From Candidatus Thorarchaeota archaeon MP8T_1 (GTDB lineage: Archaea > Asgardarchaeota > Thorarchaeia > Thorarchaeales > Thorarchaeaceae), in the NCBI GenBank assembly GCA_002825465.1, contig PJER01000116.1:1-6493 (forward strand): DNA of 6,493 bases, given 5' to 3'. Shown piece by piece: positions 1 through 5,412 of the stretch. Positions within the stretch are counted from its first letter, which is position 1. The number at the start of each line of letters is the position of its first letter. A program made the position numbers and the translations under genes. The notes under the pieces are model-generated. The model was not told the DNA's origin. It did not search any database and saw nothing but the letters and a program-made list of their open reading frames with translations.

Positions 1-323
1 TAAAATGGCTTGAAGTTAGTCCTGGAAAGAAACGTGAGGAAGATATTATCGCATCAATCGATGGTAAGGCAATTCTTATTCGTGACTTCCCAATCGGAAT
101 TTTCCATTCGAGTGTGGCGACAGGTGATTTCTCCTGCGTAGCGACATCTGCATTTCTGGTGGAAAATGGAGAACTGAAGGGCTCTGTTGAGCCAGTCTCT
201 GTTGCAGGCAACTATTACGAGGGACTCAAAAACCTTCGAGAGATAGGAGAAAACAGCACATTTATTCCATACGGCATAAACGTGCCAACGCTTGTCTTCG
301 ATGGATTCTCTATCGTAGGATAG
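1..323 (+). CDS. pmbA: TldE/PmbA-type TldD-family protein, C-terminal fragment
   Basis: The reading frame is already open at the window edge (first full codon at base 3) and gives 106 residues before a TAG stop, so only the C-terminus is present. The sequence has the hallmarks of the C-terminal domain of the TldD/PmbA family: VATGDFS, then AFLVENGELKGSVEPVSVAGN, and a closing VPTLVFDGFSIVG. In known systems TldD and TldE/PmbA form a heterodimeric peptidase in which only TldD carries the metal site. This tail lacks the Cys-Gly-Lys-Asp-Gly-type segment I expect in TldD C-termini and resembles PmbA/TldE in its VPTLVFDGFSIVG ending, so I assign it to the non-catalytic TldE/PmbA subunit. The TldD partner, if present, should lie upstream outside the window. 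The family assignment is firm; TldE rather than TldD is an inference from the tail alone. Confidence 0.85.
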   Translation, partial: KWLEVSPGKKREEDIIASIDGKAILIRDFPIGIFHSSVATGDFSCVATSAFLVENGELKGSVEPVSVAGNYYEGLKNLREIGENSTFIPYGINVPTLVFDGFSIVG

Positions 324-340
324 GTCTAAACGAATACAAA

Positions 341-367
341 CTGGAGACTCTTCAATGGAGTCTCCAG
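341..367 (+). terminator. Perfect 10-bp stem hairpin after the pmbA-like gene
   Basis: CTGGAGACTC (341-350) and GAGTCTCCAG (358-367) are exact reverse complements around a 7-nt loop, starting 17 nt after the TAG stop of the pmbA-like gene. Its position suggests a transcription end or a 3'-end stabilising structure. No strong T-run follows (the next bases are ATTCCATTCTTGG), so it is not a textbook U-tract terminator. Archaeal intrinsic termination depends mainly on T-runs, so RNA 3'-end protection is an equally good reading. The structure is seen directly; the role is inferred. Confidence 0.5.
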
Positions 368-404
368 ATTCCATTCTTGGTAATCATCTGGTCATACTAG
401 TAGC

Positions 405-426
405 GTGAAACCATTCTCTAATATAT
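405..426 (+). promoter_or_regulatory. Putative archaeal promoter of the DJ-1-like gene
   Basis: An A/T-rich TATA-like box, CTAATATAT (418-426), lies with its centre about 33 nt before the ATG at 455, with a purine-rich GTGAAA (405-410) further upstream as a possible BRE region. A start site about 25 nt downstream of the box would leave a leader of only a few bases. No Shine-Dalgarno motif precedes the ATG, which agrees with a leaderless mRNA. Confidence 0.4.
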
Positions 427-454
427 CAGAAGAGCAAATTACGTTTCGATTTCC

Positions 455-1534
455 ATGAAATTCAGAGCCATATCTCTTGTAGTACTCATTGTATTTATTG
501 CGGTCGTTTCGAGCCCAGTTCTGGTACCAACAGCTGAAGCTCAGGAAATCAGCGATGTTAAGGTCTTGATGTTGATCACAGATTACTTCGGTTGGAATTA
601 CTTTGATGCCAAGGAGATATTCGAATCATGGGGAGTGAATGTTACGACCATTGCTAATTCATTGGATTTAGATGTACCCTCCTGCACGAACAGACCGCCG
701 CGCGGAACGACTGCAGACATACTATTGAACCAGGTGGAGAACGATGTCGTTACTCAGTTCGATATATTGTTTATTCCAGCCGGGGGACAATGGTTGAGCC
801 TCATTCAGAGTCCCAGAGTTCTAGAGTTCGTGCAATATGCCCATGATAGTGGTGTTATTGTCGCAACGATTTGCATCGGGAACAAGGTTCTCGCAAGAGC
901 CAACGACATTGTCAATGGATCATGTGTAGTCAGTTATACAAATACTAACTCAGATATGACAGATGCAGGGGCAACCATTAGATATGGACACCTTGCTGTG
1001 ACTGACAACCGATTCGTTACAGGCGGAACAGGCGGAGGACCATCCGGAGGAGGATACGAAGTCGCACCCACCGCTGAAGTCTGCATGGCCGCTGTTAGGG
1101 AAGCCTTGGGATTGTCTCATTGCAGCACGGTCAATATTACGCCTACTTCAGGTGCTGTTCGAACCAACTTTACGATCACCGCAGAAATCACTGATCTAGA
1201 TACAGAACTTGGTTCAATCTCTGCAGTGAATTCAAACATCTCAGAGGTTAATGCGCGAATATATACAAAACACAACAGAACGTTAATCGATGCCATTGAA
1301 CTTGTGGACGATGACGATGATGGATTATTTTCGGGTGAGTTCATGGGTCTGTCAAGTGGAGAGTATGCTGTTGACATTGAAATTGTGGACACAAACAATA
1401 CCCTTGAGATAGTGAGAGATTCTGCAAGTTTTTCAGTAGGAGTGAGTTTTACGATTGATCCGCTTACACTAGGTATCATTGCAACGAGTGCTCTGCTTGC
1501 CATGGTTGTAATCATCGCAATTAAGAAGAGATGA
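455..1534 (+). CDS. Membrane-anchored extracellular DJ-1/PfpI-domain protein
   Basis: This 359-residue protein begins with a signal peptide (hydrophobic residues about 5-25, probable AEA cleavage after residue 29). A DJ-1/PfpI (class I glutamine amidotransferase-like) domain follows at about 33-220: DILFIPAGG at 103-111, and the nucleophile-elbow ATICIG with Cys140 as the expected reactive cysteine. Residues about 224-330 look like an Ig-like beta domain containing a DDDDDG turn (285-290). One membrane helix (about 337-356) precedes a terminal KKR, so the enzyme-like domain should face outside the cell. Several N-x-S/T sequons are consistent with a glycosylated surface protein. DJ-1-superfamily members include peptidases, deglycase/hydratase-like enzymes, chaperones and inactive sensors, so the substrate cannot be named. 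In an ungapped alignment, the glutamate that activates the cysteine in DJ-1 falls on Asn48. The gene appears to be transcribed alone and converges on the acetyltransferase gene 18 nt downstream. Confidence 0.85.
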   Translation: MKFRAISLVVLIVFIAVVSSPVLVPTAEAQEISDVKVLMLITDYFGWNYFDAKEIFESWGVNVTTIANSLDLDVPSCTNRPPRGTTADILLNQVENDVVTQFDILFIPAGGQWLSLIQSPRVLEFVQYAHDSGVIVATICIGNKVLARANDIVNGSCVVSYTNTNSDMTDAGATIRYGHLAVTDNRFVTGGTGGGPSGGGYEVAPTAEVCMAAVREALGLSHCSTVNITPTSGAVRTNFTITAEITDLDTELGSISAVNSNISEVNARIYTKHNRTLIDAIELVDDDDDGLFSGEFMGLSSGEYAVDIEIVDTNNTLEIVRDSASFSVGVSFTIDPLTLGIIATSALLAMVVIIAIKKR

Positions 1535-1552
1535 ATAGGGTCAATAACAGAG

Positions 1553-2329
1553 CTATGATTCTGGATTTAGGTAGAATATCTCCCATGGCTCCGGATTGGT
1601 GTATCCTAGTTTGAGAGCAAGAGCAATCGAGCCTTCATTTGCAGCATCCCAGTGTGGAACCAATTTACGTTCCAGAGCATAGACAATGAGTGCGGCACAT
1701 ACTGCTGTTGCCAATCCCTTTCTACGATAAATCGGATCATTGCTGGTGTACACTTCGATCTCAAAAGCATCTGTGAATGGTGCGAAAGAAGATGCTGAGG
1801 AAACTACCTTGCCTTGATGCTTTATGCAAAATCCAACGCCATTATTATAGAACGACTCAGAATCACCATAGAATAATGGAATATGCATTGCCACTCTCTT
1901 ATCAAGAGATTTCACTGTATCCAAATCCATTCGTTCAAGTACGAAATCTTCTGGAACAGTTTGCATCAGTTTTCGAAGATGGTCAATGTCAAGAGTATCA
2001 GGGGATAGCCTTGTTCTTTTCTGACTACCTAATCTGGATCCCCAACTACTTTTGAGAAGGTCTGTCCAATCTTCACTACATACAAATACAGCTTGTCTTG
2101 GCTCGATTTTGCTTATGAGTTCATACGCAGAAGGACTAGTGCTATCACCTGCAAGAGCGCAGAGATTTTTTAGTCTCCACATGGCTGCTGAGGGGAATTC
2201 CAATGAATCAACCCAGAGTTCACACCTATTCTGATCAATTGCTGGGAGGATTAAGGCTCTTGCCTTGTCAAATGGTTCAAAGAGTTGGCGAATTGCTGAC
2301 CTGTCACTACTAGTCCATCGATGTATCAT
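1553..2329 (-). CDS. GNAT-family acetyltransferase, ZmaR-like
   Basis: This is a 258-residue protein with a C-terminal GNAT fold. Visible elements are a beta-hairpin GVGFCIKHQGKVVSSASSF (about 164-182), the central strand FEIEVYT (189-195), the acetyl-CoA pyrophosphate-binding motif YRRKGLAT (201-208), and the tail elements VPHWDA (224-229) and SIALALKLGY. The PHWDA...S.ALA.KLGY ending matches the family that includes the zwittermicin A resistance protein ZmaR (Pfam GNAT_acetyltran, from memory). The N-terminal ~150 residues are divergent, as is usual there. These enzymes move acetyl from acetyl-CoA to an amine; the substrate here is unknown and antibiotic resistance should not be assumed. 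I chose ATG at 2329; an in-frame GTG at 2335 would add two residues. The ATG sits about 32 nt from a good TATA-like box, like other starts in the window. It is convergent with the DJ-1-like gene and in tandem with the winged-helix gene, with an internal promoter between them. Confidence 0.82.
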   Translation of the reverse strand: MIHRWTSSDRSAIRQLFEPFDKARALILPAIDQNRCELWVDSLEFPSAAMWRLKNLCALAGDSTSPSAYELISKIEPRQAVFVCSEDWTDLLKSSWGSRLGSQKRTRLSPDTLDIDHLRKLMQTVPEDFVLERMDLDTVKSLDKRVAMHIPLFYGDSESFYNNGVGFCIKHQGKVVSSASSFAPFTDAFEIEVYTSNDPIYRRKGLATAVCAALIVYALERKLVPHWDAANEGSIALALKLGYTNPEPWEIFYLNPES

Positions 2330-2356
2330 AACCACACATGAAGCGTTGCTCTTGTC

Positions 2357-2366
2357 GTATTATATG
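2357..2366 (-). promoter_or_regulatory. Putative TATA box of the GNAT gene
   Basis: On the minus strand CATATAATAC lies with its centre about 32 nt upstream of the ATG at 2329 (26 nt from the alternative GTG at 2335). It suggests that the acetyltransferase has its own, nearly leaderless transcript rather than depending on the upstream winged-helix gene 90 nt away. Confidence 0.4.
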
Positions 2367-2425
2367 AATCCAATGTATGAAGTAAATTCATTCCAAAAGC
2401 TTTAGAATTTCATGAATATTGAAAC

Positions 2426-3076
2426 TCAGTAGCTGTACTTTCTGATATTTGCTTCAGTTAGGCGCAATGACAGGAGGAGGAAGTCAGAACCCCGAGACCT
2501 CAAAATCTGACCCACCTCGATAAGAATCCCAGGCGTTTGAGTACGCACGTATTCAAAGAGGGCTTCCTCAGATTTGTCTAAGGCATGATACATGTTCTTC
2601 ATATGTTCATGGACAGCTCCCTTACTTATTCGCCCAGTTTCTCTGAGCATCCAATTTTCAAGAGCTGCTTGGAGTCCTTTCCCAACACTCTCTGATAAAG
2701 AAAGTAAATCTTCTGTTACTTTTGGTGGCACCTTTTGCTTCTCGATTACTGACTTGGCTCGAAGACTGCCCACAGCAAGACGCATTTCATCCAACGGAAC
2801 ATTGGGGTAGACCGATTTTCCAATCTCTTTGTCAGCAAGAAGTCGCTTGTATCCCTTAAGGCCATGAAGATGCATCGGAGATATGAAACCTTTTGCCTCC
2901 ATTTCTCTTAGATGTTTTTGGAATATGTCACGTGTAGTTAGAGAACGAGCAGATGATAAGTGAAGGAACCTTTCATATAACGTCTCTTCTACTTCTACAA
3001 TAGACCATCCAAAAGAGCGGATAATATCCAACTCTATTGCATTTGGCGGCTCCTCGTGCGTCCCTCTCTCTGGCAA
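2426..3076 (-). CDS. Putative winged-helix DNA-binding protein, hypothetical
   Basis: This 216-residue soluble protein has no family I can name. Residues about 13-82 read like an archaeal winged-helix domain: helix ELDIIRSF, a variable middle, a recognition-type segment TTRDIFQKHLREMEAKGFISP (48-67, Leu-x-x-Met-Glu-x-Lys-Gly-Phe-Ile pattern), then a wing-like stretch ending GYKRLL. Residues 95-210 are predicted mostly helical, with heptad-like leucines around 123-145 and 163-210, a plausible dimerisation or sensing part. The only start that keeps the N-terminus is TTG at 3076, because an in-frame stop occurs at 3101-3103 and the first internal ATG would remove most of the DNA-binding region. 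The gene diverges from the 262-residue gene across a 183-bp gap, a common arrangement for a local regulator. DNA binding is inferred from pattern, not from a family match. Confidence 0.7.
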   Translation of the reverse strand: MPERGTHEEPPNAIELDIIRSFGWSIVEVEETLYERFLHLSSARSLTTRDIFQKHLREMEAKGFISPMHLHGLKGYKRLLADKEIGKSVYPNVPLDEMRLAVGSLRAKSVIEKQKVPPKVTEDLLSLSESVGKGLQAALENWMLRETGRISKGAVHEHMKNMYHALDKSEEALFEYVRTQTPGILIEVGQILRSRGSDFLLLSLRLTEANIRKYSY

Positions 3077-3219
3077 TGCTAAACCCCGAAAATCGGTTGA
3101 TTAAGACTTCGTAAAGAAATCTAATAAAACTATCATTCTAACTAATATTTGCTTAATCTATCAAACACTCAATGATGAAGGTTCTATTCCGTGGCAATAT
3201 GAAAGACACCCATTAGGAA

Positions 3220-3227
3220 GCATAAAT
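3220..3227 (+). promoter_or_regulatory. Putative TATA box of the 262-aa gene
   Basis: GCATAAAT lies about 36 nt (centre) before the ATG at 3260, preceded by purine-rich AGGAAG. The purine-rich AAGAGGATGA at 3231-3240 is too far from the ATG to serve as a Shine-Dalgarno. The same 183-bp gap must also hold the promoter of the divergent winged-helix gene; its best candidate is TTTTATTAG on the minus strand (about 3123-3131). A 7-bp inverted repeat, GATTAAG (3099-3105) and CTTAATC (3152-3158), could be operator half-sites. Confidence 0.3.
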
Positions 3228-3259
3228 CAGAAGAGGATGATATCCAATTATAACAAGCC

Positions 3260-4048
3260 ATGGATGATCCAGCTGAACGATTAAAAAAGGCACTCTTGAA
3301 CAACGACCTAGATGCTGCACGAGAGGAGATTGAAAATTTTAGAAAAAGTTCAGACTGGATGCAGACCTCGAACCTTCTGAGAATAACAATGGAGGCACTC
3401 TATCAAAAGCATTGGTTGAAGACAAACTATGTCCTCCTGTCAATATTCAGGTCACCTGAGCTTCTGGGGATTGACTGCAATATCTTCAAAGAAATAGGAT
3501 CAATTGAGGAAGATAGGAGCATCACTGAGGCTTCAGACTGTCTTTTTGAGTCGTTACTTAGTTTGGCCAAGAATCAAATTAGAAACGGTGGTTCAACTTT
3601 ATTCTTCAATATTGACCGAATTTCATCTACAAGGTCTGTTGTCATCATTTCGGATTTAATCGAGGCAAGATATCGCGAAACACTATTTGTCATAGAGGAG
3701 ATTGATGAGATGATTCCAAAATTGACAAAGGATTGGATGGACGTTTCTCGTCTTTGGAGAACAGGCAATGGGTTCCGACTGCTGAAGGCGCGCAATTTAG
3801 GAATCCTTCTTCACATCAATGAATACAAAGAACTTCGAAGCCGTTTAGCCAAAGAGCTAAATTTCGAGCCAAATAGCGTCAAAATAGAATGTGATAGATT
3901 TAGGAAAGAAGGTCACTCTAAATACCTTCGTCTTTCACAAACATTAGAAGATTTCATGAATGGCTTAATTGCGTCCTTGGGAATACGGGGGAAATTTGAC
4001 CAATACTACAAGACATGGATAGACCATGAGGGGCTGGACGAATTCTAA
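3260..4048 (+). CDS. Hypothetical protein, predicted all-helical, 262 aa
   Basis: I do not recognise this protein. It has no signal peptide or membrane segment, is rich in Leu, Ile, Glu, Arg and Lys, and appears almost entirely alpha-helical. The N-terminus (residues 3-30, AERLKKALLNNDLDAAREEI) resembles a TPR-like or helical-hairpin start, where a short helix is followed by a second one after an Asn-Asn-Asp-Leu-Asp turn. A basic, aromatic region (about 155-225) includes DWMDVSRLWRTGNGFRLLKA and a final amphipathic helix (residues 222-240). No catalytic motif is evident. ATG at 3260 is the first plausible start. It diverges from the putative winged-helix gene and converges, 26 nt apart, with the dioxygenase gene, so it is probably transcribed alone. 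Length and steady codon use support a real gene; function is unknown. Confidence 0.75.
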   Translation: MDDPAERLKKALLNNDLDAAREEIENFRKSSDWMQTSNLLRITMEALYQKHWLKTNYVLLSIFRSPELLGIDCNIFKEIGSIEEDRSITEASDCLFESLLSLAKNQIRNGGSTLFFNIDRISSTRSVVIISDLIEARYRETLFVIEEIDEMIPKLTKDWMDVSRLWRTGNGFRLLKARNLGILLHINEYKELRSRLAKELNFEPNSVKIECDRFRKEGHSKYLRLSQTLEDFMNGLIASLGIRGKFDQYYKTWIDHEGLDEF

Positions 4049-4074
4049 TTAAGATTCATTAGCCTTGCGCAAAC

Positions 4075-4851
4075 CTATTCAAACTTGAAGCAAGTCATTG
4101 AAACTGAACCAAAGACAAAATGTTGGTTGTATACTTGCATCAGATAGTCCTTACCTGCTGCTCCCTTTGCATAGAGAAGTGGAAGGTAGTGATCAACATA
4201 AGGATGTGCTTGTTCTGCAACTCGACCCATGTCTTTGAAGTTGACCAAGGCAGCATCATCCTTCGCATTGAGTGATTTCATTATCTCCTCTTCAAACTTC
4301 ACCGCCCAATCATATGCAGGCGCGTCAGGCTCGGGATTAATCGTGGCTAGGTTATGAACCAGATTTCCACTTCCAATAATCAAGACATTTTGGTCCCTCA
4401 GAAAATCGAGCTTTGACCCCAGGTCATAGTGAAACTGTGGCGGTTTTGAATAATCAATACTCAACTGAATAGTTGGAATATTAGCATCTGGGTACATCTT
4501 CTTCAGAACAGACCACGTTCCATGGTCAAGTCCCCAAGAATGGTCTGCGGTGATAGCGTATTCTCCTAGAGAATTAACAATGGTTGACGCAAGTTCAGGA
4601 GAGCCTTGAGCATTGTATTGCTGCTCATACAACTTCTGTGGAAAGCCGTAGAAGTCATGAATTGTTCGCGGCTGTTTCATTGATGTAACCATTGTCGATG
4701 GAACGTACCAGTGAGCAGATATGCAGAGGATGGCATCTGGCTTAGGAATCTCACGAGCAATCTTGATCCATCCCTTCGTGAACTCATTGTCTTCAATCGA
4801 ATTCATAGGGGAACCATGTCCAATGAAGAGAGTAGGCATCCGTTGATTCAT
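4075..4851 (-). CDS. ygiD: YgiD-type LigB extradiol dioxygenase (4,5-DOPA dioxygenase-like)
   Basis: This 258-residue protein is a full-length match in length and motifs to the class III extradiol ring-cleavage dioxygenase family (LigB fold) typified by E. coli YgiD and plant DODA. These enzymes open catecholic rings with O2 at a mononuclear metal centre. Motifs in order are LFIGHGSPMNSIEDN (His12), CISAHWYVPS (His47), the conserved WGLDHGTW (His110), IIGSGNLVHNL (His166) and HPYVDHYLPLLYA (His216/His221). By comparison with YgiD, His12, His47, His166 and His221 are the likely metal ligands, and His110 lies in the conserved catalytic loop. The true substrate in this organism is unknown, and no aromatic-degradation or betalain-type genes are adjacent. 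ATG at 4851 places the FIGHGSP motif at the usual N-terminal position. The gene appears monocistronic, with its own TATA-like box and no Shine-Dalgarno. Confidence 0.92.
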   Translation of the reverse strand: MNQRMPTLFIGHGSPMNSIEDNEFTKGWIKIAREIPKPDAILCISAHWYVPSTMVTSMKQPRTIHDFYGFPQKLYEQQYNAQGSPELASTIVNSLGEYAITADHSWGLDHGTWSVLKKMYPDANIPTIQLSIDYSKPPQFHYDLGSKLDFLRDQNVLIIGSGNLVHNLATINPEPDAPAYDWAVKFEEEIMKSLNAKDDAALVNFKDMGRVAEQAHPYVDHYLPLLYAKGAAGKDYLMQVYNQHFVFGSVSMTCFKFE

Positions 4852-4880
4852 TACACATCATAATGATGAATTCTCTTTTT

Positions 4881-4890
4881 GCTATAAACT
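4881..4890 (-). promoter_or_regulatory. Putative TATA box of the ygiD-like gene
   Basis: On the minus strand AGTTTATAGC is centred about 34 nt upstream of the ATG at 4851, the same spacing as at other genes in this window. The short predicted leader has no Shine-Dalgarno motif. Confidence 0.4.
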
Positions 4891-4906
4891 GTGACTTATG
4901 TACTAG

Positions 4907-4957
4907 CCTTGGAATTTTGAACGGATTCCGCAAATACCAAGGTGAAGAATTAATTCT
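4907..4957. repeat. Inverted repeat and adjacent perfect palindrome upstream of ygiD-like gene
   Basis: CCTTGG (4907-4912) and CCAAGG (4937-4942) form a 6-bp inverted repeat enclosing GGAAT/ATTCC (4911-4915, 4925-4929), so two alternative pairings are possible. Four bases on is the perfect 12-bp palindrome AGAATTAATTCT (4946-4957). The block lies just upstream of the predicted TATA box of the dioxygenase gene, a position suited to regulator binding. The repeats are seen directly; any operator role is inferred. Confidence 0.3.
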
Positions 4958-4990
4958 GCATAAATCACTTGATTTGACCACATACTCTCA

Positions 4991-5044
4991 GCAAGCTTTA
5001 TCATGAGGATAAGGCTTTGCGGCAAAGACATCGATATCTTCGCA
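4991..5044 (+). other. Cluster of three overlapping hairpins in the divergent intergenic region
   Basis: AAGCTTTATC (4993-5002) pairs with GATAAGGCTT (5008-5017) over ten pairs with one G-U wobble and a 5-nt loop. GC/GC extends it to 4991-5020 with one bulged T. The 3' arm of this stem overlaps CTTTG (5015-5019), which can instead pair with CAAAG (5023-5027). A third possibility pairs TGCG (5018-5021) and AAGA (5025-5028) with TCTTCGCA (5037-5044). The structures are mutually exclusive, as in attenuators, but they end just before the TATA-like box at 5047-5056, so they may act as DNA sites or as the end of an unannotated transcript. No known RNA family is recognised. Confidence 0.35.
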
Positions 5045-5046
5045 GA

Positions 5047-5056
5047 TTAGATATAG
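5047..5056 (+). promoter_or_regulatory. Putative TATA box of the 62-aa gene
   Basis: TTAGATATAG lies 46-55 nt before the ATG at 5102. Initiation about 25 nt downstream would give a leader of roughly 20-25 nt, long enough to include the Shine-Dalgarno motif at 5089-5093 and unlike the near-leaderless neighbours. Confidence 0.3.
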
Positions 5057-5088
5057 AACTTATCGAGCTAACAATAATTCACAGTTTT

Positions 5089-5093
5089 GAGGT
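5089..5093 (+). promoter_or_regulatory. Shine-Dalgarno motif that fixes the 62-aa start
   Basis: GAGGT lies 8 nt before ATG at 5102. It overlaps the alternative in-frame TTG codon at 5087, so if it is used for ribosome binding the start must be the ATG, giving 62 rather than 67 residues. Confidence 0.5.
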
Positions 5094-5101
5094 CTGTTAA
5101 A

Positions 5102-5290
5102 ATGGCAAGAATTGGAGCAAAAGACGTTATAGCTGGAAAAATCCCTCAGGTCAATTATCTAATTGCTCATGATAAGGGACTCGCAGATGATCTTGCTGTG
5201 GCAATTAATATTCTGACAGTTCAAGGTTGGAGTATTAAACACGTATGGGCGGCAGGTTCCTTTCATTTTGCGCTGTTTATGCGAAAATAG
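5102..5290 (+). CDS. Small soluble hypothetical protein, 62 aa
   Basis: The frame encodes a compact protein beginning MARIGAKDVIAGKIPQVNYL, with an alpha/beta look: HDKGLADDLAVAINIL (a helix), VQGWSIKHVWAAG (turn and strand) and FHFALFMRK (final strand). The helix-GW-strand-strand layout resembles the small DUF4177-type fold, in which a helix is followed by Gly-Trp and a hydrophobic strand, but this similarity is a loose impression. No signal peptide, membrane segment, metal motif or toxin-antitoxin signature is visible. A real gene is supported by the Shine-Dalgarno motif at the right distance, the ATG start and the protein-like composition. It lies alone: upstream is the hairpin cluster and the divergent dioxygenase gene, downstream is a convergent membrane protein gene across a 122-base gap with only a weak inverted repeat (TTAAG 5364-5368, CTTAA 5377-5381). 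Function is unknown. Confidence 0.65.
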   Translation: MARIGAKDVIAGKIPQVNYLIAHDKGLADDLAVAINILTVQGWSIKHVWAAGSFHFALFMRK

Positions 5291-5412
5291 AAGAAAGTGA
5301 GAAGTTTCTAGGACTTGAAACCACTCCCTATACTAAAGAGAATAGAGTCAATGACGTGGTGATTTAAGGTTTTAATCTTAAGAAGAGGTTCCAGTGTTTT
5401 CGCTTCCAAAAC

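Noticed and set aside
54..374. Minus-strand open frame of 106 codons opposite the pmbA-like fragment
   Set aside because: It is antisense to a clear family match, its translation is Cys/Arg/Trp-rich without domain features, and it runs through the hairpin at 341-367.
1117..1515. Minus-strand open frame of 132 codons inside the DJ-1-like gene
   Set aside because: It is a shadow of the Ig-like and anchor region: the Ser-run translation is the antisense of the acidic Asp run, and there is no promoter or recognisable domain.
1777..2234. Two plus-strand open frames opposite the GNAT gene
   Set aside because: Both are antisense to a protein with intact GNAT motifs; their translations show no fold or motif.
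2592..2810. Plus-strand open frame opposite the winged-helix gene
   Set aside because: It is short, Ser/Phe-rich and lies wholly inside a longer, better-composed gene.
3574..3795. Minus-strand open frame inside the 262-residue gene
   Set aside because: It is antisense to the longer frame and shows no motif or initiation signals.
4793..4981. Minus-strand 62-codon frame overlapping the start of the dioxygenase gene
   Set aside because: It overlaps the conserved N-terminus of the dioxygenase in another frame and covers its promoter region; the translation looks random.
5361..5381. Weak inverted repeat TTAAG/CTTAA as a terminator between convergent genes
   Set aside because: A 5-bp A/T stem is expected by chance in this composition, and no convincing T-run follows on either strand.
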